A DNA stretch of 64,000 nt from positions 3,162,001 to 3,226,000 of the forward strand of contig NZ_CP023701.1 of NCBI RefSeq assembly GCF_008704535.1, given 5' to 3'. Source of the DNA: Streptomyces subrutilus (GTDB lineage: Bacteria > Actinomycetota > Actinomycetes > Streptomycetales > Streptomycetaceae). This document shows positions 37,372 through 47,807 of the stretch, piece after piece. Both the position numbers and the translations under genes were made by a program. Within the stretch, counting starts at the first letter, position 1, and every line of letters starts with the position of its first letter. The notes under the pieces were generated by a model. It was not told the origin of the DNA, made no database searches, and saw only the letters and a list, made by a program, of their open reading frames with translations.

Positions 37372-38223
37372 TTAGCAGCAGCCGGCGCCCGGCAGCGTCC
37401 GCACGTTGCGCGCCTCCCTGCTGCGGGCGGCGAGCAGCTCGTCGGCCGGATAGCCGACCTCCTCCAGGGTCAGGCCGTGCGGCTTGACCACGTGCACCGA
37501 GGAGTCCCGTACGGCCGCGGCCAGCACCGTGCCCGGCCAGTCGACGGGCCGGTGGCCGTCGCCGACGTGCAGCAGGGCGCCGACGAGGGAGCGGACCATG
37601 TTGTGGCAGAAGGCGTCGGCGCGGACGGTCGCGGTCACGATGCCGTCCGCGTCCCGCTCCCAGCTCAGCTGCTGGAGGGTGCGGATCGTCGTGGCGCCCT
37701 CGCGCTTCTTGCAGTACGCGGCGAAGTCGTGCTCCCCCAGCAGCGGAGCCGCGGCCTCGTTCATGGCGTCCACGTCCAGCGGCCACTGGTGCCACAGCAC
37801 GTGCCCGCGGCGCAGCGGGTCCACTCCGGCCCGGTGGTCGCCGACCCGGTAGGCGTAGCGGCGCCAGACGGCCGAGAAGCGGGCGTTGAAGCCCGCGGGT
37901 GCCCGCTCGGCCTTCCAGACCCGTACGTCGTGCGGCAGCCGGCCCGCGAGGCGGCGCAGCAGCTTGTCGTGGTGCTCGGCCCACACCTCCTCGGCCACGT
38001 CGAACTGGGCGACCTGGCCGCGGGCGTGCACGCCCGCGTCCGTCCGGCCCGCCACGGTCAGCTCGACCGGGTCGGGCAGCCGCATGACGGTCTGCAGGGC
38101 CGCCTCCAGCTCGCCCTGGACGGTGCGCAGCACGCGCTGCTTCGCCCAGCCGGAGAAGTCCCTGCCGTCGTAGCTCAGGTCCAGCCGCACCCGGACGTGA
38201 CCGGGCTTCACCTCGTCACTCAC
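37372..38223 (-). CDS. truA: tRNA pseudouridine38-40 synthase
   Basis: 283 aa. The catalytic Asp is in the hallmark [15 protein letters not shown] (about residue 60). The first strand [16 protein letters not shown] and the C-terminal [15 protein letters not shown] are canonical. It isomerises uridines at positions 38-40 of the tRNA anticodon arm. GTG 38223 with GAGAGGAT upstream. It lies just after the rplQ terminator, the usual position next to rpoA-rplQ. The protein ends in GCC (Gly-Cys-Cys), which is unusual. Confidence 0.95.
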   Translation of the reverse strand: MSDEVKPGHVRVRLDLSYDGRDFSGWAKQRVLRTVQGELEAALQTVMRLPDPVELTVAGRTDAGVHARGQVAQFDVAEEVWAEHHDKLLRRLAGRLPHDVRVWKAERAPAGFNARFSAVWRRYAYRVGDHRAGVDPLRRGHVLWHQWPLDVDAMNEAAAPLLGEHDFAAYCKKREGATTIRTLQQLSWERDADGIVTATVRADAFCHNMVRSLVGALLHVGDGHRPVDWPGTVLAAAVRDSSVHVVKPHGLTLEEVGYPADELLAARSREARNVRTLPGAGCC

Positions 38224-38249
38224 GTGAGCGATCCTCTCAGAAACACGAA

Positions 38250-38281
38250 AACGGGCCCGCCCCGGAAGGGGCGGGCCCGTT
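38250..38281 (-). terminator. Terminator of the rpoA-rplQ transcript
   Basis: Perfect 14-bp arms (38250-38263, 38268-38281) with a GGAA loop, between rplQ and truA. Confidence 0.85.
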
Positions 38282-38314
38282 CAGAGCCGTTCAAGCAGGC
38301 GCGATCCCGGAGGA

Positions 38315-38782
38315 TCAGGCCTCCTTGGTCTCCTCGGCGGCGGGAGCCTCGGCCACGGCCTCGGCGTCCTTCGCGGCGCGCTTGGTGGCGGCCTCGGCCT
38401 CACCGGTGGCCTGCTGGGCGACCGTCAGGGCCTCGACCAGCTCGATGACCGCCATCGGGGCGTTGTCGCCACGACGGTTGCCGATCTTGGTGATGCGCGT
38501 GTAACCACCGGGGCGGTTCTCGTAGCGCGGGGCGATCTCGGTGAAGAGCGTGTGCACGATGCTCTTGTCCGTGATCGTCTGCAGCACCAGGCGACGGTTG
38601 TGGATGTCGCCCTTCTTGGCCTTGGTGACCAGACGCTCGGCGTAGGGACGCAGGCGGCGGGCCTTGGCCTCGGTGGTGGTGATGCGGCCGTGCTCGAAGA
38701 GGCTCTTCGCGAGGTTCGCGAGGAGGTGCTTCTCGTGCGCGGCGCTGCCGCCCAGACGGGCACCCTTTGCGGGACGCGGCAT
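38315..38782 (-). CDS. rplQ: 50S ribosomal protein L17
   Basis: 155 aa. The core [31 protein letters not shown] and the segment [18 protein letters not shown] are diagnostic. About 40 C-terminal residues form an Ala/Glu/Lys extension ([22 protein letters not shown]) typical of Streptomyces and absent from E. coli. It lies 138 nt after rpoA; the gap contains a hairpin (38832-38857). Confidence 0.97.
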   Translation of the reverse strand: MPRPAKGARLGGSAAHEKHLLANLAKSLFEHGRITTTEAKARRLRPYAERLVTKAKKGDIHNRRLVLQTITDKSIVHTLFTEIAPRYENRPGGYTRITKIGNRRGDNAPMAVIELVEALTVAQQATGEAEAATKRAAKDAEAVAEAPAAEETKEA

Positions 38783-38831
38783 GGTGTTACTCCTTCATAT
38801 CTGCACCGGCCGTGTCAGGTACCGGTGTCAG

Positions 38832-38857
38832 TTCCCCCGGGGCGGACGCCCCGGGAA
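38832..38857 (-). promoter_or_regulatory. Hairpin between rpoA and rplQ
   Basis: TTCCCCCGGGGC and GCCCCGGGAA face each other across GGAC inside the 138-nt gap. It could adjust rplQ expression relative to rpoA or act as a processing site. Confidence 0.4.
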
Positions 38858-38920
38858 AGTTCACAGCGAGCCCGGCCGACGAACGGGGCCCGAGGGCACC
38901 GTCCGCCGGCGGCGGGAAAA

Positions 38921-39943
38921 TCAGTACTGCTCGGTCTCGACGAAACCGGCGTCCGCGTCGTCGTCGGCGCCGAAGGCGTCGGCGGCGGCGGTCGGGTCGA
39001 ATCCGGGCGGGCTGTCCTTGAGGGCCAGGCCCATGCCGGCCAGCTTCGCCTTGACCTCGTCGATCGACTTCGCACCGAAGTTGCGGATGTCGAGCAGGTC
39101 GGCCTCGGAGCGGGCGACGAGCTCGCCCACGGAGTGGATGCCCTCGCGCTTGAGGCAGTTGTACGAGCGGACCGTGAGCTCCAGCTCCTCGATCGGCAGG
39201 GCCAGATCGGCGGCGAGCGCGGCGTCCGTCGGGGACGGGCCCATGTCGATGCCCTCGGCGTCGATGTTGAGCTCGCGGGCCAGACCGAACAGCTCGACCA
39301 GGGTCTTGCCGGCGGACGCCATGGCGTCGCGCGGGCGCATGGCCTGCTTGGTCTCGACGTCGACGATGAGCTTGTCGAAGTCGGTGCGCTGCTCGACTCG
39401 GGTCGCCTCGACCTTGTAGGTGACCTTGAGGACCGGGCTGTAGATGGAGTCGATCGGGATGCGGCCGATCTCCTGGCCCAGCTGCTTGTTCTGGACGGCC
39501 GAGACGTAGCCGCGACCGCGCTCGACGGTCAGCTCCATCTCCAGCTTGCCCTTGCCGTTGAGCGTGGCGAGGACCAGGTCCGGGTTGTGCACCTCGACAC
39601 CGGCCGGGGGCGCGATGTCGGCGGCGGTGACCAGGCCGGGACCCTGCTTGCGCAGGTACATCACGACCGGCTCGTCGTGCTCCGAGGAGACGACCAGCTG
39701 CTTGATGTTGAGGATGATGTCGGTGACGTCTTCCTTGACACCGGGCACGGTGGTGAACTCGTGCAGGACGCCGTCCACGCGGATGCTGGTGACGGCGGCA
39801 CCCGGGATCGAGGACAGGAGCGTGCGGCGCAGCGAGTTGCCGAGGGTGTAGCCGAAGCCCGGCTCCAGCGGCTCGATCACGAACCGCGAGCGGTACTCGT
39901 CGACGACCTCTTCGGTCAGCGAGGGACGCTGAGCGATAAGCAT
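38921..39943 (-). CDS. rpoA: DNA-directed RNA polymerase subunit alpha
   Basis: 340 aa. The N-terminal assembly domain has [35 protein letters not shown] linker follows, and the C-terminal domain (about 255-320: [48 protein letters not shown]) contacts UP elements and activators. An acidic tail ends in ETEQY. The gene sits between rpsK and rplQ. A strong hairpin precedes it. Confidence 0.98.
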   Translation of the reverse strand: MLIAQRPSLTEEVVDEYRSRFVIEPLEPGFGYTLGNSLRRTLLSSIPGAAVTSIRVDGVLHEFTTVPGVKEDVTDIILNIKQLVVSSEHDEPVVMYLRKQGPGLVTAADIAPPAGVEVHNPDLVLATLNGKGKLEMELTVERGRGYVSAVQNKQLGQEIGRIPIDSIYSPVLKVTYKVEATRVEQRTDFDKLIVDVETKQAMRPRDAMASAGKTLVELFGLARELNIDAEGIDMGPSPTDAALAADLALPIEELELTVRSYNCLKREGIHSVGELVARSEADLLDIRNFGAKSIDEVKAKLAGMGLALKDSPPGFDPTAAADAFGADDDADAGFVETEQY

Positions 39944-40009
39944 GTGTGTTCCTTCTTTCGTGGGCGCCCACTATTTGACGCCCGACGGGCACTGCATACA
40001 GCAAGGGTA

Positions 40010-40047
40010 CGGGCGGCACGTCCCCCGCGAGGGGTTCGTGCCGCCCG
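40010..40047 (-). promoter_or_regulatory. rpsK-rpoA intergenic hairpin
   Basis: 11-bp perfect arms (40010-40020 and 40037-40047) in the 137-nt gap before rpoA. It may be a partial terminator that sets rpoA level relative to ribosomal proteins, or a processing site. Confidence 0.55.
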
Positions 40048-40080
40048 GACACTCAAGAACGCACAGGTGCGTCCGCTGCG

Positions 40081-40485
40081 TCAGACGCGGCGGCGCTTGG
40101 GCGGACGGCAGCCGTTGTGCGGGGTGGGGGTGACGTCCTGGATCGAACCGACCTCCAGGCCCGTGGCCTGCAGGGAGCGGATCGCGGTCTCGCGGCCGGA
40201 GCCCGGACCCTTGACGAAGACGTCGACCTTGCGCATGCCGTGCTCCTGCGCGCGGCGGGCGGCCGACTCGGCGGCCATCTGCGCGGCGAAGGGGGTGGAC
40301 TTGCGCGAGCCCTTGAAGCCGACGTGGCCGGCGGAGGCCCAGGAGATCACGTTGCCCGAGGGGTCGGTGATCGAAACGATGGTGTTGTTGAACGTGCTCT
40401 TGATGTGGGCGTGCCCGTGAGCGACGTTCTTCTTTTCCTTGCGGCGCACCTTCTTGGCAGCGCCCTGACGACCCTTGGGGGGCAT
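40081..40485 (-). CDS. rpsK: 30S ribosomal protein S11
   Basis: 134 aa. [36 protein letters not shown] and the C-terminal [20 protein letters not shown] are the S11 signatures. It has the usual basic N-terminus. Platform protein of the 30S subunit. It lies 54 nt after rpsM. Confidence 0.98.
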   Translation of the reverse strand: MPPKGRQGAAKKVRRKEKKNVAHGHAHIKSTFNNTIVSITDPSGNVISWASAGHVGFKGSRKSTPFAAQMAAESAARRAQEHGMRKVDVFVKGPGSGRETAIRSLQATGLEVGSIQDVTPTPHNGCRPPKRRRV

Positions 40486-40539
40486 CTAAATCTCCTACGG
40501 GAGGTGGTCGGTCCTACAGCGCAAGACCGCTGAACAGGA

Positions 40540-40920
40540 CTACTTCTTGCCCGGCTTCTTCTTACCGGCGATCGCGCGACGCGGACCCTTGCGGGTACGG
40601 GCGTTCGTGCTGGTGCGCTGACCGTGCACCGGGAGGCCGCGGCGGTGCCGGATGCCCTGGTAGCACTGGATCTCGACCTTGCGGCGGATGTCGGCCTGGA
40701 TCTCGCGGCGGAGGTCACCCTCGGTGCGGAGGTTGGCGTCCACGTACTCGCGGATCTTGACCAGGTCCTCTTCGGCCAGGTCACGAACGCGGGTGTTCGG
40801 GTTCACACCGGTGGCCGCAAGGATTTCCTTGGACCGGGTGCGACCGACACCGAAGACGTAGGTGAGTGCGATCTCCACGCGCTTTTCGCGCGGGATGTCA
40901 ACACCGGAAACGCGTGCCAT
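40540..40920 (-). CDS. rpsM: 30S ribosomal protein S13
   Basis: 126 aa. [26 protein letters not shown] at the start, the helix-hairpin-helix region, then [25 protein letters not shown] and the lysine tail that contacts P-site tRNA. It is the first gene after rpmJ, from which it is separated by a 200-nt gap with hairpins. Confidence 0.98.
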   Translation of the reverse strand: MARVSGVDIPREKRVEIALTYVFGVGRTRSKEILAATGVNPNTRVRDLAEEDLVKIREYVDANLRTEGDLRREIQADIRRKVEIQCYQGIRHRRGLPVHGQRTSTNARTRKGPRRAIAGKKKPGKK

Positions 40921-41120
40921 TCAATGGCTCCTGTGTGTTCGGGGGTCTTCAGCAGAACCGACCCCGACCGCCGACCACACCTGTTGGGTGGTGGTACGCC
41001 CGGGTCCCCGGCCCCCGCCGGAGGTGCCGCCGGCCCCGTACGGGGCTGGGCGGGTTCTGCGTATGTACGTTTTTCTTACGTCGCGCGAAGAACTGCGGAA
41101 GGCAGGTCGGTCGGCGTGCG
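40921..41120. other. rpmJ-rpsM spacer
   Basis: 200 nt, long for this cluster. It contains the perfect dyad GCCCCGTACGGGGC (about 41033-41046) and an A+T-rich patch (41060-41080) that could hold a secondary promoter for rpsM-rpsK-rpoA-rplQ. No coding frame. Confidence 0.4.
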
Positions 41121-41234
41121 TCAGCCCTGGCGCTGCTTGTGGCGCAGGTTGTCGCAGATGACCATGACCCGACCGTGACGGCGGATCACCTTGCACTTGT
41201 CGCAGATCTTCTTGACGCTCGGCTTGACCTTCAT
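41121..41234 (-). CDS. rpmJ: 50S ribosomal protein L36
   Basis: 37 aa, read directly from the DNA. It starts [20 protein letters not shown] and ends [14 protein letters not shown]. The zinc-ribbon cysteines are C11, C14, C27 with a His at 32, so this is the zinc-binding (C+) L36. ATG 41234. It lies between infA and rpsM as in most Gram-positive genomes. Confidence 0.97.
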   Translation of the reverse strand: MKVKPSVKKICDKCKVIRRHGRVMVICDNLRHKQRQG

Positions 41235-41307
41235 TGGGTGAGGTTCTCCGGGTCAGTGCCACCACCCGCGTCGGGACGAGACGCCCAGACGGGAGTGAAG
41301 ACAAGAT

Positions 41308-41529
41308 CTACTTGTATCGGTAGACGATCCGGCCACGCGTCAGGTCGTACGGAGAGAGCTCCACGACAACCCGGTCATCAGGAAGGATGCGGATGTAGTG
41401 CATGCGCATCTTGCCGCTGATGTGCGCGAGGACCTTGTGACCGTTCTGGAGTTCCACCTTGAACATCGCGTTCGGGAGGGACTCGATCACGGTGCCCTCG
41501 ATTTCGATGGCACCTTGCTTCTTGGCCAC
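41308..41529 (-). CDS. infA: Translation initiation factor IF-1
   Basis: 73 aa S1-type OB fold: [55 protein letters not shown] strand, GRIVYRYK. It binds the 30S A-site during initiation. GTG 41529 with AAAGG upstream. An in-frame upstream start would add 21 residues not found in IF-1. Confidence 0.97.
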   Translation of the reverse strand: MAKKQGAIEIEGTVIESLPNAMFKVELQNGHKVLAHISGKMRMHYIRILPDDRVVVELSPYDLTRGRIVYRYK

Positions 41530-41667
41530 GCTTCGCCTTTCGAATCGGCTACCTTGATCGACCTCGCGCGCCATGCAGGCATGGAAGTGCACGAGAGCCG
41601 ACGAGTCAGTCTACGTCAGGGCACCCAGAAAGACGAATCCGGAAAGTGTGCCCCAGAGTCTAGATCA

Positions 41668-42519
41668 TTAACCGAGGGGGTCCGGAGCCGTCGTGACCCC
41701 GTACTCCGCCAGCTTCGCCTTGCCGCAGTCCGGGCTGGTCAGGACGATGGGCCCGGCCTCGGTCAGCGCGATGGAGTGCTCCCAGTGCGAGGACCAGGTG
41801 CCGTCCGTCGTGATGACCGTCCAGTCGTCCGCGAGCACCTCGGTCCGGGCCGTGCCCAGCGAGACCATGGGCTCGATCGCCAGGCAGACGCCCGGGACCA
41901 GCTTGATCCCCTTGCCCCGCTTGCGCGAGACGTAGTTCAGCAGGTGCGGGTCCATGTGCATCTCGGAGCCGATGCCGTGACCGCCGTAGTCCTCGATGAT
42001 CCCGAACTTGCCCAGGCTGTGCTCACCGGTCGTCGGCCGCGGCTGCCGCTTGATGTAGGTCTCGATCGCCTTCGAGATGTCCACGAGGCGGTTGCCGAGC
42101 TTCATGGCGGCGATCCCGGCCCACATGGACTCCTCGGTCACCCGGGAGAGCTCCAGGAGCTCAGGGGCGTGCCCGGTGCCCACGAAGGCGGTGTACGCGG
42201 CGTCGCCGTGCCAGCCGTCGATGATCGCACCGGCGTCGATCGAGATGATGTCGCCGTCCTTCAGGACGGTCTTGTCGTCCGGGATGCCGTGCACGACGAC
42301 CTCGTTCACCGAGGTGCAGATCGTGGCGGGGAAGCCGCCGTAGCCCAGGAAGTTCGACTTCGCGCCGGCGTCGTCGATGACCTTGCGGGCCACCATGTCC
42401 AGGTCCCGCGTCGTGGCGCCGGGCACGGCCGCCTCACGGGTCGCCGCGTGGATCGCGGCGACGACCAGCCCCGCCTCGCGCATCTTCGCGATCTGCTCGG
42501 GGGTCTTGATCTGGACCAT
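41668..42519 (-). CDS. map: Methionine aminopeptidase, type I
   Basis: 283 aa. It removes N-terminal Met co-translationally. The metal ligands are in DIISIDAGAIIDGWHGDAAYTA (two Asp), the His of GHGIGSEMHMDP, LAIEPMVSLG and SHWEHSIALTEAG (Glu). It has no N-terminal zinc-finger extension (type Ia). It lies 91 nt after adk. It is one of two or three map copies usual in Streptomyces. Confidence 0.96.
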   Translation of the reverse strand: MVQIKTPEQIAKMREAGLVVAAIHAATREAAVPGATTRDLDMVARKVIDDAGAKSNFLGYGGFPATICTSVNEVVVHGIPDDKTVLKDGDIISIDAGAIIDGWHGDAAYTAFVGTGHAPELLELSRVTEESMWAGIAAMKLGNRLVDISKAIETYIKRQPRPTTGEHSLGKFGIIEDYGGHGIGSEMHMDPHLLNYVSRKRGKGIKLVPGVCLAIEPMVSLGTARTEVLADDWTVITTDGTWSSHWEHSIALTEAGPIVLTSPDCGKAKLAEYGVTTAPDPLG

Positions 42520-42610
42520 GGAAAAAGCCTTCCACCTTCGAAACGGAACGTCTCAACAGTACGGCCGCGATGCCCGGAGGACATCGCGGCCGCATGTGCA
42601 CTGCCGGGTA

Positions 42611-43258
42611 CTACTTCTTCAGGGCTTCCATCGCGCGCCGGGTCACGTCCGCGACCTCGCCCAGGGCGGGGATGGTGACCAGCAGGCCCTGGCCCTGGTA
42701 GTAGGCGATGATCGGCTCGGTCTGCGTGTGGTAGACCTCCAGCCGGTTGCGCACCGTCGCCTCGGAGTCGTCCCCGCGCTGGTACAGCTCGCCGCCGCAG
42801 GTGTCGCAGACACCCTCGGTCTTCGGCGCCGCGTACGTCACGTGGAAGACGTGCCCGGAGTCGTTGCGGCAGACGCGCCGGCCGGCGATCCGCTTGACGA
42901 CCTCGTCCTCCTCGACCTCCAGGTCGAGCACGGCGTCGAGCTTCATCCCGGCGTCCTTCAGCATCTCGTCCAGCGCCTCGGCCTGCGAGACGTTGCGCGG
43001 GAAGCCGTCCAGCAGGAAACCGCCCGCGGCGTCCTCCTGCTCCATGCGGTCCTTCGCCATGGCGATGGTGACCTCGTCGGGAACCAGGTTGCCGGCGTCC
43101 ATGTACGCCTTCGCCTGCTTGCCGAGCTCGGTGCCCTGGCTGATGTTGGCCCGGAACAGGTCGCCCGTGGAGATGTGCGGGATGGACAGGTTCTTGGCAA
43201 GGAACGCGGCCTGCGTTCCCTTGCCCGCACCGGGCGGTCCGACGAGGACGATTCGCAT
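42611..43258 (-). CDS. adk: Adenylate kinase
   Basis: 215 aa. P-loop [11 protein letters not shown] (residues 7-17), NMP-binding [18 protein letters not shown], and a long LID whose zinc site is CRNDSGH ... [14 protein letters not shown] (four-ligand Cys/His cluster). It converts AMP and ATP to two ADP. ATG 43258 overlaps the secY stop (TGATG). Confidence 0.97.
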   Translation of the reverse strand: MRIVLVGPPGAGKGTQAAFLAKNLSIPHISTGDLFRANISQGTELGKQAKAYMDAGNLVPDEVTIAMAKDRMEQEDAAGGFLLDGFPRNVSQAEALDEMLKDAGMKLDAVLDLEVEEDEVVKRIAGRRVCRNDSGHVFHVTYAAPKTEGVCDTCGGELYQRGDDSEATVRNRLEVYHTQTEPIIAYYQGQGLLVTIPALGEVADVTRRAMEALKK

Positions 43259-44571
43259 CAGCGGAGGAACCCTTCGTAATTACGCTGCTGGAGCTGGCTC
43301 TCGATCTGCTTCACGGTTTCCAGACCCACACCCACGATGATCAGGATGCTCGTCCCGCCGAACGGGAAGTTCTGGTTCGCTCCGAAGCCGGCCAACGCCA
43401 TCGTCGGCACAAGAGCGATCAGACCCAGGTACAGCGACCCCGGCCAGGTGATCCGGTTGAGTACGTAGCTCAGGTACTCGGCGGTGGGTCGACCGGCGCG
43501 GATACCCGGGATGAACCCACCATACTTCTTCATGTTGTCTGCAACTTCCTCGGGGTTGAACGAGATCGCCACGTAGAAGAACGCGAAGAAGACGATCAGG
43601 AGGAAGTAGGTCGCGATGTAGTACGGGTGGTCGCCCTTGACGAAGTGCTTCTGGATCCAGGTGGCCCAGCCGGCGGTGGACCCGCTGAACTGGACGATGA
43701 GCGCCGGGATGTACAGCAGCGACGAGGCGAAGATGACCGGGATGACACCGGCCTGGTTCACCTTGAGCGGGATGTAGGTCGAGGTGCCGCCGTAGGCCCG
43801 GCGTCCGATCATGCGCTTGGCGTACTGGACCGGAATCCGGCGCTGCGCCTGCTCGACGAAGACCACCAGGGCGACCATCGCGAGGCCGACCAGGATCACG
43901 ACACCGAACTCGACCCAGCCGTCGGCGATCTTGCCCTGGAGCTTGATCTGCCAGAGGGCGCCGATGAAGCCGGCGGCGATCGAGATGAACATGAGGATCG
44001 ACATGCCGTTGCCGATGCCGCGGTCGGTGACGAGCTCACCGAGCCACATGACGACGCAGGTGCCGGCGGTCATCGTGACCACCATGACGATCGTGGTGAA
44101 GATCGAGCGGTCCGGGACGATCTGGCTCGCGACGGGGCACCCCGTGAAGAGGGCACCCGTCCGGGCGGTGGCCACGAGGCCGGTGCCCTGGAGGATCGCG
44201 AGCGCAACCGTCAGATAGCGCGTGTACTGAGTGATCTTCGCCGTGCCGGACTGTCCCTCTTTTTTGAGGTTCTCCAGCTTCGGGATGACCACGGTCAGCA
44301 GCTGCAGGATGATGCTCGCCGTGATGTACGGCATGATGCCGAGCGCGAAGATCGTGATCTGCAGCAGCGCACCGCCGCTGAACATGTTGACCAGACCGAA
44401 CAGCCCGTTGCTGTTGCCTGCCTGGTCGACACAGATCTGAACGTTCTTGTAGCTCACGCCGGGGACCGGGATGTGGGACCCGAGCCGGAACAGCACGATG
44501 ATGGCGAGCGTGAAGAGCAGCTTCTTGCGCAGGTCGGGCGTCTTGAACGCCCGGGCGAACGCGGTGAGCAC
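43258..44571 (-). CDS. secY: Preprotein translocase subunit SecY
   Basis: 437 aa, ten membrane segments. It starts with [34 protein letters not shown]. Plug, pore and cytosolic loop motifs are present ([52 protein letters not shown]). It forms the Sec channel with SecE and SecG. GTG 44571 with GGAGG. A strong hairpin separates it from rplO upstream, so it may be partly transcribed from its own promoter. Confidence 0.97.
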   Translation of the reverse strand: MLTAFARAFKTPDLRKKLLFTLAIIVLFRLGSHIPVPGVSYKNVQICVDQAGNSNGLFGLVNMFSGGALLQITIFALGIMPYITASIILQLLTVVIPKLENLKKEGQSGTAKITQYTRYLTVALAILQGTGLVATARTGALFTGCPVASQIVPDRSIFTTIVMVVTMTAGTCVVMWLGELVTDRGIGNGMSILMFISIAAGFIGALWQIKLQGKIADGWVEFGVVILVGLAMVALVVFVEQAQRRIPVQYAKRMIGRRAYGGTSTYIPLKVNQAGVIPVIFASSLLYIPALIVQFSGSTAGWATWIQKHFVKGDHPYYIATYFLLIVFFAFFYVAISFNPEEVADNMKKYGGFIPGIRAGRPTAEYLSYVLNRITWPGSLYLGLIALVPTMALAGFGANQNFPFGGTSILIIVGVGLETVKQIESQLQQRNYEGFLR

Positions 44572-44691
44572 GGTGCCTCCTGCGACCCCCGCGCTACTGC
44601 GTCAGAGGTGACGGTCTGAGGGATCGACGAATACGTACATGCAAAGGTGCAGGCCACCTTACCGGCGACAGTGCCCCCCGTGGAACGACCA

Positions 44692-44725
44692 ACCGGGGAT
44701 GCCCCATATGTGAGGCATCCCCGGT
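44692..44725 (-). terminator. Hairpin between rplO and secY
   Basis: 12-bp perfect arms (44692-44703, 44714-44725) with a 10-nt loop. It is a likely end or attenuator of the spc operon before secY-adk-map. Confidence 0.7.
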
Positions 44726-44758
44726 CGGGTTTCGAGCTATTTAGCCACTGGATTCGTC

Positions 44759-45214
44759 TTAGACGAGCTCGGTGACAGTGCCACCGGCGGCGGCGATCTT
44801 CTCCTTGGCGGAGCCGGAGACGGCGTCAACCGAAACCTGCAGCGCCACGGAGATCTCGCCCTGGCCCAGGACCTTGACGAGGCTGTTCTTGCGAACCGCG
44901 CCCTTGGCGACCAGGTCGGCCACCGTGACTTCTCCACCCTCGGGGTAGAGAGCGCCGAGCTTGTCCAGGTTCACGACCTGGAACTCGGTGCGGAACGGGT
45001 TCTTGAAGCCCTTGAGCTTCGGCAGGCGCATGTGGAGGGGCATCTGCCCGCCCTCGAAGCGCTGCGGGATCTGGTAACGGGCCTTCTGGCCCTTCGTACC
45101 ACGACCGGCCGTCTTACCCTTCGACGCCTCACCACGACCGACACGGGTCTTCGCGGTCTTGGCGCCGGGGGCGGGACGGAGGTTGTGGGCCTTCAGCGGG
45201 CTGTTCTCAGCCAT
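44759..45214 (-). CDS. rplO: 50S ribosomal protein L15
   Basis: 151 aa. [40 protein letters not shown] is the basic Gly-rich N-terminal extension. [22 protein letters not shown] is the L15 signature. ATG 45214 is 1 nt from the rpmD stop. Confidence 0.98.
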   Translation of the reverse strand: MAENSPLKAHNLRPAPGAKTAKTRVGRGEASKGKTAGRGTKGQKARYQIPQRFEGGQMPLHMRLPKLKGFKNPFRTEFQVVNLDKLGALYPEGGEVTVADLVAKGAVRKNSLVKVLGQGEISVALQVSVDAVSGSAKEKIAAAGGTVTELV

Positions 45215-45215
45215 G

Positions 45216-45398
45216 TTAGTCAACCTCCTCAACCGTCACGAGGTGGCGGACGGTCTGCACCATTCCGCGGAACTCGGGGCGGTCCTCCTTGACGACCACG
45301 TCGTTCAGGCGCTTGAGCCCGAGCGAACGCAGCGTGTCACGGTGGTTCTGCTTGCTGCCGATGTACGACTTCGTCTGCGTGATCTTGAGGCGGGCCAT
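45216..45398 (-). CDS. rpmD: 50S ribosomal protein L30
   Basis: 60 aa. [34 protein letters not shown] is diagnostic. ATG 45398 overlaps the rpsE stop by one nucleotide (TAATG). Confidence 0.98.
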   Translation of the reverse strand: MARLKITQTKSYIGSKQNHRDTLRSLGLKRLNDVVVKEDRPEFRGMVQTVRHLVTVEEVD

Positions 45399-46003
45399 TA
45401 CGCAGCACCCGCCCCGGCACGCGCACGCAGCAGGGCCGCGGGAGCGACGTCCTCAAGGGGCAGACCGCGGCGGGCCGCGATCTCCTCGGGACGCTGCAGA
45501 CCCTTCAGGGCCGCCACGGTCGCGTGCACGATGTTGATCGCGTTGGACGAGCCGAGCGACTTCGACAGGATGTCGTGAACGCCGGCGCACTCCAGAACGG
45601 CGCGCACCGGGCCACCGGCGATGACGCCGGTACCGGGGGAAGCCGGCTTCAGCAGCACGACGCCCGCGGCACGCTCGCCCGTGATCGGGTGAGGGATGGT
45701 GCCCTGGATGCGCGGAACCTTGAAGAAGTTCTTCTTGGCTTCCTCGACACCCTTGGCAATGGCCGCGGGAACTTCCTTGGCCTTGCCGTAACCGACACCT
45801 ACAGTGCCGTCACCGTCGCCCACCACGACCAGCGCGGTGAAGCTGAAGCGGCGACCACCCTTGACAACCTTGGCGACGCGGTTGATCGCTACGACGCGCT
45901 CAACGTAAGCGGTCTTCTCGGCGGCAGGGCCACCGTCGCGACCCTTCCGGTCCCGCCGCTCGCCGCCACCGGCACCGCTTCCGCGGCGCTGGGGTCCAGC
46001 CAT
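45398..46003 (-). CDS. rpsE: 30S ribosomal protein S5
   Basis: 201 aa. The N-terminal Gly/Arg-rich extension ([20 protein letters not shown]) is followed by the dsRNA-binding fold ([32 protein letters not shown]) and the C-terminal ribosomal fold with [16 protein letters not shown]. It has a role in decoding accuracy. Confidence 0.98.
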   Translation of the reverse strand: MAGPQRRGSGAGGGERRDRKGRDGGPAAEKTAYVERVVAINRVAKVVKGGRRFSFTALVVVGDGDGTVGVGYGKAKEVPAAIAKGVEEAKKNFFKVPRIQGTIPHPITGERAAGVVLLKPASPGTGVIAGGPVRAVLECAGVHDILSKSLGSSNAINIVHATVAALKGLQRPEEIAARRGLPLEDVAPAALLRARAGAGAA

Positions 46004-46048
46004 TGGATTACCTCTCTCTGTTACGTCCGTGAGTCCCGGAACCGGGGC

Positions 46049-46432
46049 TTAGAACTTCAGCCCGGCTTCGCGGGCGGCGTCAGCCAGAGCGGCAATGCGC
46101 CCGGCGTATCGGTTGCCACCGCGGTCGAACACGACGGTCTCGACACCCGCAGCCTTGGCACGCTCGGCGACGAGCGCGCCGACGGCCTGGGCCTGGGCGC
46201 TCTTGTCGCCTTCGCCACCGCGGATCGAGGTGTCCAGGGTCGACGCGGACGCCAGGGTGTGACCCTGGAGGTCGTCGATGACCTGAGCAACGATGTTGCG
46301 GTTGGAACGCGTCACGACGAGGCGCGGACGCTCCGCCGTACCCGAGACGTTCTTGCGGATGCGGATGTGGCGGCGAGCCTTGGCGGCACGCTTGTACGCG
46401 TCGCCCTTGGCGATCTTCACACCGTATGCCAT
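46049..46432 (-). CDS. rplR: 50S ribosomal protein L18
   Basis: 127 aa. [34 protein letters not shown] N-terminus and [24 protein letters not shown]-terminus. Binds 5S rRNA. It lies 2 nt after the rplF stop. Confidence 0.98.
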   Translation of the reverse strand: MAYGVKIAKGDAYKRAAKARRHIRIRKNVSGTAERPRLVVTRSNRNIVAQVIDDLQGHTLASASTLDTSIRGGEGDKSAQAQAVGALVAERAKAAGVETVVFDRGGNRYAGRIAALADAAREAGLKF

Positions 46433-46434
46433 GG

Positions 46435-46974
46435 CTACTTACCAGCCTTTCCGACCTTGCGGCGGATGACTTCGCCGGCGTACTTGACACCCTTGGCCTT
46501 GTACGGGTCGGGCTTCCGCAGCTTGCGGATGTTGGCGGCGACCTCGCCGACCTTCTGCTTGTCGATGCCCTCGACCGAGAACTTGGTGGGCGACTCGACC
46601 TTGAAGGAGATGCCCTCGGGCGCCTCGATCAGGATCGGGTGGCTGTAACCAAGCTGGAACTCCAGGTTGGAGCCCTTCGCGGCGACGCGGTAACCGACAC
46701 CGCTGATCTCGAGCGCCTTGACGTAACCCGTGGTCACGCCGGTGATCATGTTCGCCACCAGCGTGCGGGACAGGCCGTGCAGGGCCTTGTTCTGACGCTC
46801 GTCGTTGGGGCGGGTGACGTTCAGAACGCCTTCCTCACCCTTGACGATCTCGATCGGCGCGGCGACGGTGTGCGAGAGGGAACCCTTGGGGCCCTTCACC
46901 GCGACCGTGCGGCCATCGATGGTGACGTCCACACCGGCGGGAACCTGGATGGGGAGCTTGCCGATTCGCGACAT
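46435..46974 (-). CDS. rplF: 50S ribosomal protein L6
   Basis: 179 aa, two repeats of the L6 fold. [19 protein letters not shown] at the start and [28 protein letters not shown] at the end are diagnostic. It contacts the factor-binding region of 50S. Confidence 0.98.
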   Translation of the reverse strand: MSRIGKLPIQVPAGVDVTIDGRTVAVKGPKGSLSHTVAAPIEIVKGEEGVLNVTRPNDERQNKALHGLSRTLVANMITGVTTGYVKALEISGVGYRVAAKGSNLEFQLGYSHPILIEAPEGISFKVESPTKFSVEGIDKQKVGEVAANIRKLRKPDPYKAKGVKYAGEVIRRKVGKAGK

Positions 46975-46994
46975 TGCTTTTCCTCCGTTCCCGA

Positions 46995-47393
46995 CTACCA
47001 GACGTAGGCGAGGACTTCCCCACCTACGCCCTTCTTGCCTGCCTGCTGGCCGGTGAGCAGACCGTGGGACGTGGAGATGATCGCCACGCCCAGGCCGCCG
47101 AGCACCTTCGGCAGGTTGGTGGACTTCGCGTACACGCGCAGACCGGGCTTCGAGATCCGCTTGATGCCCGCGATGGAGCGCTCACGGTTCGGCCCGAACT
47201 TCAGCTCGAGGACGAGGTTCTTGCCGACCTCGGCGTCCTCGACCTTCCAGCCGGTGATGAAACCCTCCTGCTTGAGGATCTCTGCGATGTGCGACTTGAT
47301 CTTGCTGTGCGGCATCACGACGGTGTCGTGGTACGCCGAGTTAGCGTTACGCAGACGCGTGAGCATGTCTGCGATCGGGTCAGTCATGGTCAT
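46995..47393 (-). CDS. rpsH: 30S ribosomal protein S8
   Basis: 132 aa. [29 protein letters not shown] and [33 protein letters not shown] 47393 has GAAGG 7 nt upstream and is preferred over ATG 47387. In many bacteria S8 represses spc-operon translation. The preceding 223-nt gap is the longest in this part of the cluster. Confidence 0.97.
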   Translation of the reverse strand: MTMTDPIADMLTRLRNANSAYHDTVVMPHSKIKSHIAEILKQEGFITGWKVEDAEVGKNLVLELKFGPNRERSIAGIKRISKPGLRVYAKSTNLPKVLGGLGVAIISTSHGLLTGQQAGKKGVGGEVLAYVW

Positions 47394-47616
47394 GAAGTGG
47401 CCTTCGGCCTCTCTCGCCGGGGTTTCCTGTATGCGCCATCCCTCTCCCCACTCAGTGGCGGGACGGGTGCGGTGCGGGGACCTACGGCGTAGTAAGTCGT
47501 TATGGGCGGCAGACGCCCAACCACACAAGCCTACGGCATGTGGGGCCGGGCATCTGCCGACCAGATGCTTACCGAGAGTGCCTGGTGCTCCTCAAGTCCT
47601 TGCGGACGAGAGGGAG
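47394..47616. other. rpsN-rpsH spacer
   Basis: 223 nt without a gene, while neighbouring genes are only 1-105 nt apart. It contains short dyads and an A+T-rich patch around 47490-47530. It is a candidate for a regulatory RNA element or internal promoter before rpsH. Confidence 0.4.
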
Positions 47617-47802
47617 TTACCAGGAGCTCTTGGTCACGCCCGGCAGCTCGCCACGGTGAGCCATCTCACGAAGGCAGACGCGGCACAGGCCGAACTTGCG
47701 GTACACGGAGTGGGGACGACCGCAGCGCTGGCAGCGGGTGTACGCACGCACACCGAACTTGGGCTTGCGGGCAGCCTTCGCGATGAGAGCCTTCTTCGCC
47801 AT
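47617..47802 (-). CDS. rpsZ: 30S ribosomal protein S14, zinc type
   Basis: 61 aa. The zinc ribbon CQRCG ... CRVC has all four Cys, so it is the short zinc-binding paralogue. Streptomyces usually has a second, cysteine-free S14 used under zinc limitation elsewhere. It lies 5 nt after rplE. Confidence 0.97.
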   Translation of the reverse strand: MAKKALIAKAARKPKFGVRAYTRCQRCGRPHSVYRKFGLCRVCLREMAHRGELPGVTKSSW

Positions 47803-47807
47803 CTCGC

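Noticed and set aside
35798..38448. Long frames on either strand across the ABC-F and truA genes
   Set aside because: They are out-of-frame shadows of genes with full catalytic motifs.
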